Source of the DNA: Baffinella frigidus
Lineage: Eukaryota; Cryptophyceae; Cryptomonadales; Baffinellaceae
Assembly: GCA_026770585.1 (NCBI GenBank)
Contig: MU646809.1
Span: forward strand, 122,714 to 135,428
Reading direction: 5' to 3'
DNA length: 12,715 nt
The notes below the pieces were generated by a model. The model did no database searches. It saw only the letters and a program-made list of their open reading frames with translations, and was not told the origin of the DNA. Position 1 is the first letter of the stretch, and every line of letters starts with the position of its first letter. The translations under genes and the position numbers were made by a program. Below, in pieces: positions 1 to 7,069 of this stretch.

Positions 1-455
1 TAAACCCTGACCCTGGACCCTGAAACCTAAACCCTGAACCCTAAACTATAAAGGCTAAACGCAAACCCTTGAACACTAAACCCTAAACCAGAAACCCAAA
101 ACCAAAAACTCTTAACCCTAATCCTGACAACTCAACCCCTGAACCTGAAATCCTGAACCGTGATTCCTAAGGCTGAACCCCAATACCCTGAACCCTGAAC
201 TTTGAACCCTAAACACCAACCCCTAAAACCTACACACTTACTCCTAATCCGTTATGCCAATACACTCAACCCTCAACCCTCAACCATAAAACAACGTCCC
301 TCAAGCCCAAAACCTAAAACCTCAACCCTCAACCCTAAACCTTTAACACCAAACCCTAAACCCTGAACCCTAAACCATGAACCTTGAACCCTGTACCCTG
401 AACCCTAAACCCTAAACCCCGACCCCTAACACCCAACCCTAACCCCTCACCGTAA
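1..455. repeat. Degenerate telomere-like CCCTAAA array
   Basis: The stretch is built of heptamers close to CCCTAAA (CCCTGAA, CCCTCAA, CCCTTGA, CCCTAAC) with many substitutions and length changes. The C-rich strand reads 5' to 3' on the plus strand. Perfect adjacent CCCTAAA units are rare, so this is an old or interstitial array and not a live chromosome end. Reading frames through it are products of the repeat and are not genes. Confidence 0.9.
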
Positions 456-469
456 CCCCTCATCCTTCC

Positions 470-822
470 TGGGGATAACCCCCATGTAGGCATAGCCGGA
501 GTGACTTTACACAAGCCACGTCCTATGAGAATTATAGAACACGGTTCCTCCCGGTGCTCCAGGAGGAACGCGGAGGAACATGGGGGATATCTCACTCCAC
601 GTGCGGAGAATCCTGTTCCTCATCAGTAAATCACACAGCCGACACGCGAGCTCCGCCCGCATGCCCCCTTTCTAGCCAGCGCCCTGTTGCAGAGGTTATG
701 CTAGAAAAGGGACATGAGGGCGGAAGTTTTTTTAAAAAGTTTTTTTCAAAGGATATGGGGGAGGGGGAAGAAAGGGCCTCGGCTGGACCTGCATGGGTTG
801 GGTCGAGGAGCTCATCTGTACC
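470..822. other. Gene-free stretch downstream of the transporter relic
   Basis: Apart from one A/T-rich repeat copy at 724-746 I see no supported feature here. Open frames exist on both strands but have mixed third-position composition, no convincing splice sites and no recognisable motif. Confidence 0.4.
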
Positions 823-986
823 TCATCCGTAGATCGTTTCCATCTCCTCAAGAGTGCGGTGGGCGTGGCCTTCGATGTGAGTGTAATACAAAGCACCAAA
901 GCACCAAAAAGCGAGTAAATTGGTACCCGCAAAAGTCAAGTCAAAAGTCATGATGTCAACTTCAAGTTTTTTTAAAAAAGTTTTTT
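724..986. repeat. Pair of A/T-rich direct repeats bracketing the transporter relic
   Basis: A 23-base motif, AAG followed by seven T, five or six A, one G and six or seven T, occurs at 724-746 and again at 964-986 in the same orientation. The two copies differ only in the lengths of the inner A run and the last T run. They enclose the minus-strand sugar-transporter fragment. They may be duplicated target sequence around an inserted fragment, or simple low-complexity sequence that arose twice. The sequence alone does not decide. Confidence 0.6.
823..930 (-). pseudogene. C-terminal fragment of an MFS sugar transporter
   Basis: Read on the minus strand, the frame ends with FWCFGALYYTHIEGH, then HRTLEEMETIYG and a TGA stop at 825-823. 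MFS sugar transporters (hexose and polyol symporters) end their twelfth membrane helix with an aromatic, Gly and Ala-rich segment followed by PETKGRTLEEMDEIFG, and this matches that pattern closely in RTLEEMETIYG. The PETKG part is changed to HIEGH, so the usual Pro-Glu-Thr-Lys-Gly is missing. Nothing upstream on the minus strand resembles the other eleven helices, and the fragment sits between two A/T-rich direct repeats. I read it as a displaced relic. It could instead be the last exon of a gene whose other exons lie at higher coordinates, but no such exon was found. A second copy lies inverted at 3709-3841. Confidence 0.5.
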
Positions 987-1032
987 GGCATCGTGGGCTC
1001 GACGAGGGGGTGGGCCAGATCCAGCGCCAGCC

Positions 1033-1170
1033 ATGGCGCTGGGTCGAGCTGCCAGCCAGCCGGATCTGCAGCACGGATGCAGCACGCCCGCGTGCACCGC
1101 GAGCCGGTCCTCGCTGCTGGTGAACGCCTCCCACTCCGCCGCTCACCGGCTCCGCTCTCACGCTCCCAAG
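1033..1170 (+). CDS. Candidate first coding exon, transit-peptide-like
   Basis: The ATG at 1033 lies in GCCAGCCATGG, a good eukaryotic start context. The frame runs 46 codons with about 80 percent G or C in the third position, then meets AAG|GTGCGA at 1170/1171, a donor of the type used by the 8054-12261 gene. The peptide starts MALGRAASQPDLQHG and continues rich in Ser, Ala, Arg and His, with only one acidic residue (Asp). This composition is typical of chloroplast or mitochondrial targeting peptides. I cannot identify the next exon, so the product is unknown; a link to the downstream gene is possible but unsupported. The minus strand is also open here, with lower coding quality, so the call remains tentative. 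Confidence 0.35.
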
Positions 1171-1267
1171 GTGCGAGGCTCTCTGAGAGCAAGAAGCAAG
1201 AAAACCCAGAATCCCTTCGCGGCGAAACAACCTCAAAATGTTATAGAATGTTTTAGAATGTTCCTTA

Positions 1268-1393
1268 CCACGCCAGATTCTGGGAAGGTGTTGACAAAAG
1301 TCAATTTCTCCTCAAGGCAGTGGTTTTCAAATATTGAAAACCGTATCCACATACGGTTCAAAGAAATTAACACCCTCCTCCAATCTGGCGTGG
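1268..1393. mobile_element. Fold-back (MITE-like) element
   Basis: The ends CCACGCCAGATT (1268-1279) and AATCTGGCGTGG (1382-1393) are perfect 12-base inverted repeats. Pairing continues inward imperfectly through GGTGTT/AACACC and AATTTC/GAAATT. The centre holds two more hairpins: GGTTTTCAA/TTGAAAACC with a three-base loop (1322-1342) and CCGTAT/ATACGG with a four-base loop (1341-1356); the two share two bases. No protein is encoded, and the length of about 126 bases suits a non-autonomous element. I could not find a clear target-site duplication. Confidence 0.6.
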
Positions 1394-1399
1394 CACCCC

Positions 1400-1521
1400 T
1401 ACCATAGCACTACACTTCCCTAAACTACATACACTACCCTACCCTAACCTACCACTACACTACCTAGCCCTACACCTAGTGTAGGGTCCAACCTAAACCC
1501 TACTCTACCCTACCTAAACCC
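1400..1521. repeat. Degenerate CTACACTACCCTA repeat
   Basis: Short units such as CTACACTAC, CTACCCTA and CCTAAAC follow one another with frequent changes. They look like a relative of the CCCTAAA arrays with TA insertions. No coding signal is seen. Confidence 0.6.
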
Positions 1522-1741
1522 GGGCGTGACGTTGGGCTATGTTGGGAGAAATCAAAACCTAAAAGACCTCAAATAATGATTTCCCCCGAGCGTACTTTCC
1601 CCGACAATCTAGCAATTATTTCCCCCGACCTAAAAGGACCCGAGCGGAACTTCCAACATACGTTCAGTATATCTCGGCCCTGGTACAAATTTCGTCGACA
1701 GATGGACTACGGTCGTGAAAAAGACCGAACAATTCAAACGG

Positions 1742-1806
1742 TGGGACGTTGTGTAGTAAATTACGGGTGACTTAAATCGAGAATTTAATTTCAGGGGGAC
1801 GTCCCA
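1742..1806. repeat. Short inverted repeat carrying GTAGTAAATT
   Basis: TGGGACGT (1742-1749) is the reverse complement of ACGTCCCA (1799-1806). Just inside the left arm, at 1750-1762, lies TGTGTAGTAAATT, which is identical to 13 bases of the reverse-complemented left arm of the element at 6403-6476. Confidence 0.4.
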
Positions 1807-1886
1807 AAATTTGAGGTCGCATGGAACATAGGCCGCCTATCTGGGAGCTTAAAAAAACTCAAGTACCTGAAGGATCACAAACAAAT

Positions 1887-1913
1887 CGAGGATTGGTTTT
1901 GAGCCAATCCTCG
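1887..1913. repeat. Hairpin, 10-bp stem
   Basis: CGAGGATTGG (1887-1896) and CCAATCCTCG (1904-1913) form a perfect 10-bp stem around a seven-base loop. There is no T run after it, and no gene nearby to which it could be tied. Confidence 0.6.
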
Positions 1914-2099
1914 GGCGGATCATTCAAATTCGAGGCCCTGCGAGAATAAAATGACTCCAGCTCAAGCCTCGATGTGATCCACTTCCCCCACAGCCGCATC
2001 AGGGTCATCACGGTATCACGACCTTCTTAAGGAACCGGCGGCACGTCCTACAAGTATCTGAAACCCATTTGAGAATTCTGCAACAGCGGGAGGGATTCG

Positions 2100-2438
2100 G
2101 ATTTAGGATTTGAGATTTGGGGTTCGGGGGATGAGGGTGTAGGGTTTGGGGTTTATGGTTTAGGGTTTATGGTTTAAGGTTTAGGGTTCAGGGTTTTAAG
2201 GTTTAGGGTTCAGGGTTTCGGGTTCAGGGCGTTAGGGTTTTGGGTTTTAGGTTCTAGGGTTTGGGGTTCAGGGTTTATGGTTTAGGGTTTATGGTTTTGG
2301 TTCTATGGTTTAGGGTTTAGGTTTCAAGGTGTAGGGTTGAGGGTTGAGGGTTTAGGTATAAGGGTTTGGGATCCAGGGTTTAGGGTTTTGGGTTCATGGT
2401 TTAGGGTTTGGGGTTTAGGGTTTAGGGTTTAGGGTTTG
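2100..2438. repeat. Degenerate telomere-like TTTAGGG array
   Basis: Units of TTTAGGG, TTCAGGG, TTTATGG and TTTGGGG run in the G-rich orientation on the plus strand, with the purest units (four near-perfect TTTAGGG) at the right end around 2407-2436. The orientation is opposite to the array at 1-455. Confidence 0.9.
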
Positions 2439-2440
2439 TG

Positions 2441-2882
2441 AGGGCTTTGCATAAGTTTTCCCAATGGTGTTTGACTTCCAAACTTCGGGGTTTCGAAACT
2501 TCAAAAAGATTGTCCAAATCCTCATTTTCAGAATGCACCGTGTTGAGCCTTCTGGTTCAAGCGAAACCCCAAACACTCGCAGTCAGAATGTCCAACAGCG
2601 CCCAACTATTACCCAAGGCAAATTACTAAAATCAGGATCTACAGAGCTTTGTAATAAAATCCCACAAACTTTGGATTCTGGGAACGCGGCAAGTGATGCA
2701 ATCTATTGATAAAAACGACAAAATCCCTGGGTGCTACATAATCCAGCCGAGTGCGACAGTGCCAGCCTTTGGGACCTATCATTGCCGAAGGCTTTAATGA
2801 GGGCTTGGTTAACCCGCGTTTAGATGTTTTGCGGTACACAGTTTACGAATTTAAAGCCTAAAGGACCTACAATTTACGGAGT

Positions 2883-2886
<4 letters not shown>
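2441..2886. other. Gene-free stretch, no feature seen
   Basis: Open frames of 60 to 80 codons exist on both strands (for instance plus 2464-2709) but have no third-position bias, no splice context and no recognisable motif. I see nothing to annotate. Confidence 0.4.

Positions 2887-2916
<30 letters not shown>
2887..2916. repeat. (AT)15 microsatellite
   Basis: Fifteen uninterrupted AT units, flanked by A and T runs. Confidence 0.95.
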
Positions 2917-2919
<3 letters not shown>

Positions 2920-3708
2920 AACATCTGTACTTCGAAGCTGTCTAAAAGAGCTTCGAACACGCAGGGGGGTTGCTTTCTGGGGTGATAAAGACAACCAGCA
3001 CCAACACCTTTCGAAACTAACCAGGGGCGGGTGAAGGTGCCATTACCTACAAGCAGCGCAACGGGGACGAAGACGTCGACTTGCGGTGGAAAGACGTTGC
3101 CCCCGGGATATAAACATTGGAGATGAAGACTGTGGGAAGAAACATCGGGCCTTGTTTAGGTCCATAGGTTCTTTAGGTTCTTGGAGCTCCCAACATAGGC
3201 GGACACTGGAACTGGTTCTGCAGAAAGGCCATGTTTCCTTTCGGATCACATTCAGGCCCCCCGGTGCAGATTGAATTTTAGGTCCTTGAGGTTCTTCGAG
3301 CTTTTTACCCAAGGTCCTTCAGGTCCTTTGGGTTTCAATTTCTCCTAACATGTGCCAACGACACGCCCTTCCGTAGAAAGGACTGCAGAAAAAATGTTTT
3401 TGCTTTCGGGTCGCGTTTAGCTCTCCAGTGCAGAGGCTCGTGAAAAGGGGATACAGGGTGGTTCTCCTGGGGTGTTTGAGGAGTCCCAAGTGGGTACTCG
3501 CTCGCACACACACCAAACCCAAGTCAGCCGGTTCTGAGGCTCATGGTATCCCATGGTTGGAGCATAGGAGCGTCAACCACGGATACTCCAGAGGAAACAA
3601 GGTTTCACAAGGTGATCAAAATGTAGCTGTGCAAAGACACATGGGGAGCGACTCGTCTCCGTAAGGGTCTACCTAGGTACAGCTACTCTTGAGGTCCTTT
3701 AGGTTTTG

Positions 3709-3841
3709 ATTTCTTTGATTTCTCCTAACATGGCCCAATTAATATTTGGCCCTTTTTGGTGCTTTGGTGCTTTTATTTACACTCACATCGAAGGCCACAG
3801 CCTACCTCACTCTTGAGGAGTTGGGAGTAATCTACGGGTGA
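3709..3841 (+). pseudogene. Second MFS sugar-transporter C-terminal relic, frameshifted
   Basis: The plus strand encodes ISPNMAQLIFGPFWCFGAF followed by IYTHIEGH, the same helix-12 and loop segment as the minus-strand relic at 823-930, so the two copies are inverted relative to each other. Across 3752-3841 the DNA is about 80 percent identical to that copy. One extra base in the stretch after GGCCAC shifts the frame, and TLEELGVIYG with its TGA (3839-3841) is therefore in a different frame from the helix. The relic follows directly on a block of the AGGTCCTTTAGG repeat. Upstream transporter helices are absent, so no functional protein can be made from this locus. Confidence 0.5.
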
Positions 3842-3860
3842 GCTCCCCGGTCCTATCCAC

Positions 3861-4112
3861 TTGGACTGGACCGAGTCCCCTTTGCCCCCTTTTCGAGAAA
3901 ATAGAAATGAAAAATTAAAAAAGGCATTAGGCCTGACACCAGTTTCTTATGTGGACACGCCCGAGGATTTGTCAGCTTTGCGCTCTAGGAGGTTGCCAGC
4001 GAAGCCAGAGGCTTCAGGTCCTTTAGGTCCTTTAGGTTTTAATTTCTCCCAACATATGCCAACGACACGCCGTTCCGTAGAAGGGATCTGCAGAGAAAGC
4101 ATTTTTGCTTAG
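3861..4112 (+). other. Open frame with exonuclease-like YVDTPEDLSAL phrase
   Basis: The frame contains LTPVSYVDTPEDLSALRSR. A phrase of this kind (Y-V-D-T-P-E-x-L-x-x-L) commonly opens the DEDD-type 3'-5' exonuclease fold found in RNase D and WRN-like proteins. The first catalytic Asp-x-Glu, expected about 15 residues later, is not present; from about 4014 on the frame runs into the AGGTCCTTTAGG repeat. Third positions are not GC-rich here, unlike in the supported exons. At best this is a short exon or relic, and chance is a real alternative. Confidence 0.15.
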
Positions 4113-4126
4113 GTGGGTCGTAGGTC

Positions 4127-4177
4127 GAGTTGCTTTACTTTGTCGACGTTTTGGTTGAGTTGCTTTACTTTGTCAAC
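4127..4177. repeat. Tandem duplication, 30-base period
   Basis: GAGTTGCTTTACTTTGTC(G/A)AC occurs at 4127-4147 and 4157-4177, and a partial third copy of the TTGTCAAC part follows near 4187. Confidence 0.8.
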
Positions 4178-4440
4178 TTTTCACATTGTCAACTTGTGGC
4201 TGCGGGCGAAAGTGGGGCGGGGAGACCTGGTCGGTTGCAAGGGCCTTTCGCGCCTGACGACCGACCATCTGCTCGATCCCTGACGCCCACCTGGACTAGC
4301 TTCTCGACATCCACCGTGCACCGCGCGCTGGTGCCGGTCCCAGCTGCAGGACCGACCTTCTTTTGGGCATTGCAACGCCTCGATTTTCTAAATTGAAGAA
4401 GGGGGGATTGGAATACTAAGAGGCGAGCGAGGAGAACGGG

Positions 4441-4848
4441 ATGATTTTCCCTGCCGCAGTTCCGGATCCTGGGGCAGGGGAGCTGCCCAGGCCCGCGTCG
4501 GCACCGATGGAAATTGTGCACATAGTCGAGAAAGGCGAAACCATGCAGGTTTTTGCCCGCTCACTTCTCCCAGATCTCCCCCGGCTGGGCTTTGCTGCGG
4601 GGGTGTCTCTCAGTGACTGCGTTCATATTAGCGCTGGTAGAATGAGAAGCGGAGGCGCAGCTCGTCGGAGGAGCATTCGAAGTTCCTCCTCATATCTTCG
4701 TGGCGAAACGGAAATTTTGTCATCTCGAAAAGTTGCTGGGAATCCTCAGGAGGATGGATGTGTTCTTTTGCGGGATGAATGGCAACTTGCTGCTTCACAG
4801 CCCGCGAGGTGCCGCGGCAGCAGCGAGCCGCCACACCCAAGTCGATGA
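4441..4848 (+). other. Open frame of uncertain coding status
   Basis: An uninterrupted frame of 135 codons starts at ATG 4441. Third-position GC is only moderate. The part containing MEIVHIVEKGETMQ (4507-4548) looks the most protein-like and lies between a fair acceptor (TTTTCCCTGCCGCAG ending at 4459) and a GT at 4549. The C-terminal half is Arg and Ser-rich and looks like random translation. On the minus strand a 53-base GC-rich piece at 4291-4343 is bounded by GCAG and CAG|GTGGGC, so a minus-strand exon nearby cannot be excluded. I recognise no family. Confidence 0.15.
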
Positions 4849-4905
4849 TGCTGACTTTGTTCGTAGCCTGGTATCCATCTGATCATTGTGGTCATGCACT
4901 GATGG

Positions 4906-5012
4906 CACCGTGCGGCTTGGCTGGGCAGGGCCTTGCGTTGCGGTACGGGTCAACGTTGGCAGCGATGAAGCGGCGGAATAAGCTCTTCTCCGGGGACGTG
5001 TTTGTTGGACAG
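4906..5012 (+). CDS. Candidate internal exon, function unknown
   Basis: The plus frame reads GLALRYGSTLAAMKRRNKL, then FSGDVFVGQ, with about 70 percent GC in third positions, and ends at CAG|GTGCCT (5012/5013), a fair donor. The left boundary is not defined. The complementary strand is equally open and also GC3-rich (it contains SLFRRFIAANVDPYRNA), so the strand is uncertain. Neither version matches a family I know. The frame continues open to 5291, but composition deteriorates after the proposed donor. Confidence 0.2.
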
Positions 5013-5307
5013 GTGCCTCGAGCCTGCCCGGATGCCGCAACACCATTTCCGGGAATTATCTTGATCATATCTCGCGTGGGCTTGCCCCGACGCAGCAAAC
5101 CCCACCCGCATCCTCTCCCCACCCAACCCACCTCCCTCCTGCCCCAATCACACGCGTCAATCACCGGCGTTGCGCCCCATCTTGCTGTACTGCAATTTCT
5201 CCCACCTGAGCGGGACGAAACACCCACTCGAGGCCAGAAAAGGGACTATTTTAAAACCGGGGTCCTTTACAAGTCGGGCAGTGTGCAGTAATTTTCATTC
5301 ACATTTC

Positions 5308-5359
5308 CGGGTGTGGTCACATAATTGCGGGATATCCCGCAGTAACGTGACCAAACCCG
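5308..5359. repeat. 52-bp loopless palindrome
   Basis: The left arm (5308-5333, beginning CGGGTGTGGTCAC) and right arm (5334-5359, ending GTGACCAAACCCG) are reverse complements at 22 of 26 positions, with a perfect 14-bp centre GCGGGATATCCCGC. No spacer separates the arms. The motif GCAGTAATTTTCATTCAC lies just to the left, at 5285-5302. Confidence 0.75.
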
Positions 5360-5687
5360 CCCGTGACTGGTACAAACTCAACAACCCCATTTAAGAAACA
5401 GTCCCACTTCCAGCCTCGAGGGGCCTCGTTCGTACCCCCAAAATATTCGGCCGGGTGCTGAGCCCCCCCGCCCTCCCCACAGGCGCTTGCGATACCCCAA
5501 TCATCCTCTCCTGCAGCGACGGCCGAGGTACACCCCGCGCCCCGTGCAACGTCTAGCTCTGCCTCACTCGGGTTGACCCACCATTCTCAAGTTGCCATGC
5601 TGCGTTTGCTTTACAAACCCGTCAACTCTGCAGCGGGAAAGAGCCTGGGCGCACAAAATTGGAAACATGAAACGACCCACAAACTTG

Positions 5688-5711
5688 CTCACTCGGGTGA
5701 ACCCGAGTGAG
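5688..5711. repeat. Hairpin, 10-bp stem
   Basis: CTCACTCGGG (5688-5697) and CCCGAGTGAG (5702-5711) pair perfectly around a four-base loop. The left-arm phrase CTCACTCGGGT also occurs just upstream, at about 5564. Confidence 0.8.
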
Positions 5712-5715
5712 AGGG

Positions 5716-5779
5716 TGAGGTGGGGTGGTGGTGGGGGGCAGGGGGGAGGGTGGAGGGGGGAGGGGGGAGGGGGGAGGAA
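5716..5779. repeat. G-rich polypurine tract
   Basis: Repeated runs of four to six G separated by A, T or GA follow one another, ending in tandem AGGGGGG units. At least eight G runs of three or more are present, which is enough for intramolecular G-quadruplexes on the plus strand. Pro-rich open frames on the opposite strand are a by-product. Confidence 0.85.
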
Positions 5780-5838
5780 GGGTGAAAATATGGGATGCAG
5801 TGTCCCATATTTTCACCCTCCCTGAAAATATGGGAGAT
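5780..5838. repeat. Perfect 16-bp stem hairpin plus a third arm copy
   Basis: Positions 5780-5795 (GGGTGAAAATATGGGA) are the exact reverse complement of 5803-5818, with a seven-base loop. Directly after it, CCCTGAAAATATGGGA (about 5820-5836) repeats the left arm with little change, so the right arm could pair with either. The structure sits immediately 3' of the G-rich tract. Confidence 0.9.
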
Positions 5839-6038
5839 TGATAGTTGATGTCTGAGGGAATGCAGAAAAGGAGAATGCGTGGTAGACGTATTTTTAGCGA
5901 GTGGAGGCAAGAGGAGACTGCAGATGGACCCAGTGCGTGATAGGCAGCGTCGTCTGCGATGAATGTTCGGACTATTCTCAAGTTGACGTGCTGGGTGTGC
6001 GGTACAACTCCGTTAAGCTTGCGGCGGAAAGGGGCCTG

Positions 6039-6059
6039 GTCTCACCAGATTGGTGAGAC
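6039..6059. repeat. Hairpin, 9-bp stem
   Basis: GTCTCACCA (6039-6047) and TGGTGAGAC (6051-6059) pair perfectly around GAT. It lies at the end of the right copy of the direct repeat described at 5584-6064. Confidence 0.75.
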
Positions 6060-6069
6060 GAAATAGACT

Positions 6070-6395
6070 AAAAAAGAGCAACCGCTTCCATGTCGTCATG
6101 ATGCAGGCTCCCGCCATGCGAAAATAATGAAACCGTCCCAAAATCTGACGATTCTAGTACTAGCCTGTCATCCTTTGGCATTGTTTGATTGTTCTCGTGG
6201 CCACGAGATGCGAGAACCGCTCCAGTTTCCCGCGACTGTTGACTACTTGGAGGTGTGTCGTCGTGTGCAAAGTCTGCCTGATGTGGGGAGGTACCGTCCT
6301 GGTACACGCCACCCTGCTCGGACCTGCAGGCAAGAGTCCCAGCAGGGAGCTTGTAGTTTGCCCTGTTTATCTCAGAGACTGTATTAATTGAATAA
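6070..6395. other. Stretch with no supported gene
   Basis: Frames of 138 codons on the minus strand (6068-6484) and 86 codons on the plus strand (6127-6387) overlap here. Neither shows biased third positions, a known motif or credible splice borders. The minus frame also runs through the fold-back element at 6403-6476. I do not call either. Confidence 0.35.
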
Positions 6396-6402
6396 CGCCT
6401 TT

Positions 6403-6476
6403 CCCGCCCACACAATTTACTACACAGATGCTTTACTGGTAGAATGATCCACGTGTGTAGTAATTTTCGTTGGCGG
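6403..6476. mobile_element. Small fold-back element with GTAGTAA-type ends
   Basis: The left arm (6403-6426, CCCGCCCACACAATTTACTA then CACA) and right arm (6454-6476, beginning TGTGTAGTAATTTTC) are reverse complements at about 18 of 23 positions, with a 27-base centre. Such a structure suits a tiny non-autonomous element. The right-arm motif recurs at 5285-5302 and 7123-7139, and the left-arm motif at 1750-1762. Confidence 0.5.
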
Positions 6477-6510
6477 CAAGCCATTAATCAATAAATTATC
6501 TCAGAAAACC

Positions 6511-6552
6511 GTGGCGGCGCACCAGTAAAACAACCAGTGGCGGCGCACCAGT
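6511..6552. repeat. Tandem repeat GTGGCGGCGCACCAGT x2
   Basis: The 16-base unit is identical at 6511-6526 and 6537-6552, giving a 26-base period. Confidence 0.85.
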
Positions 6553-6581
6553 CAGAAAACCACTCGTGCCTCACCAGGTCA

Positions 6582-6773
6582 GTTAACCCACAACCCTCAA
6601 GCAGGCGCCTGGGGCGATTGGCGGTACCGCGGTTAGAGTGCCTACGATCTTGGTTTTCACATTTTTCAATGTTTGAGCGTGGCGAACAGATGTTGGTTAA
6701 CCGAAAACCGACACGCAGGCTTCTGGCGCGATCGGCGCGATTGGAGGCACCGCGATTGGCGTGCCTCCCATCG
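6582..6773. repeat. Diverged duplication, 114-base spacing
   Basis: The segments 6582-6650 and 6696-6773 share GTTAACC, GCAGGC, TGG.GCGAT, GGCG..ACCGCG and GTGCCT in the same order. The longer frames on both strands of this interval simply repeat the duplication (for example RRLGRLAVPRLECL and ARSARLEAPRLACL) and have no family resemblance, so I treat the interval as non-coding. Confidence 0.5.
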
Positions 6774-6879
6774 TGCACCCGACGCCGCCGCTGCCCGCCG
6801 CTGTCCCGGGAGAGGTCAAACCCGCGTGTGTTTGATGAACCTAGGACCTGGAACAATTTTATTTTCTTGATTCAAACGC

Positions 6880-7035
6880 TGAACTCTAGACCCTAGACCC
6901 TAGACCCTAAACCCTCAACACTAAACCCCAAACCTTGAACCCTCAACAGTAAACAGTAAACCCTAGACACTTACCCCTGAACCCTATCCTCAACACTAAA
7001 CACTGGATCCTAAACACTCAACCCTGGACACTCAC
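6880..7035. repeat. Degenerate CCCTAAA/CCCTAGA array
   Basis: Heptamer-like units (CCCTAGA three times in succession, then CCCTAAA, CCCTCAA, ACTAAAC) are in the C-rich orientation on the plus strand. Confidence 0.9.
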
Positions 7036-7069
7036 CACCACCCTCTCGCAGGCACCACCCTCTCGCAGG
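7036..7069. repeat. 17-base tandem duplication
   Basis: CACCACCCTCTCGCAGG occurs twice without spacer, at 7036-7052 and 7053-7069. Confidence 0.95.

Larger units (their letters stand above)
1540..2095. other. Gene-free stretch with two small hairpins
   Basis: Between the repeat arrays there is a 64-codon open frame (1576-1770) without motif or splice support. The phrase ATTTCCCCCGA is repeated at about 1578 and 1618. Two inverted repeats occur and are listed separately. I see no gene. Confidence 0.4.
3149..4112. repeat. Dispersed AGGTCCTTTAGG repeat family, about four copies
   Basis: Related blocks start near 3150, 3303, 3692 and 4015. Each opens with tandem AGGTCCTT or AGGTTCTT units and, in the fuller copies, continues with an A/T-rich stretch ending CTCC(T/C)AACAT, then CGACACGCC, CCGTAGAA, CTGCAGA and a T-rich TTTTTGCTT. 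The block near 3692 keeps only the opening and then runs into the second sugar-transporter relic. Frames through the blocks are interrupted and differ between copies, so this is a diverged non-coding repeat or the worn remains of a duplicated gene segment. Confidence 0.55.
5584..6064. repeat. Diverged direct repeat, about 90 bases, 391 apart
   Basis: The segments 5584-5674 and 5975-6064 both start TTCTCAAGTTG and align with roughly two-thirds identity, sharing TGCTG, GTACAA or TTACAA, GCGG..AAAG, GCCTGG and ATTGG in order. One reading frame is open through both copies: SQVDVLGVRYNSVKLAAERG in the right copy, ending in a TGA, and SQVAMLRLLYKPVNSAAGKS in the left. This could be a duplicated exon or a non-coding duplication. 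No splice sites of good quality were found. The space between holds a G-rich tract and a strong hairpin. Confidence 0.5.

Noticed and set aside
4179-4521. Minus-strand gene of about 110 codons
   Set aside because: Only a 53-base portion (4291-4343) has exon-like borders and GC3 bias; the rest is Arg and Pro-rich and has no recognisable motif.
5622-5981. Minus-strand Pro-rich protein of about 119 residues
   Set aside because: The Pro-rich part is just the translation of the G-rich tract and its neighbouring hairpin.
6068-6484. Minus-strand protein of 138 residues
   Set aside because: No third-position bias or motif, and the frame passes through a fold-back element at 6403-6476.
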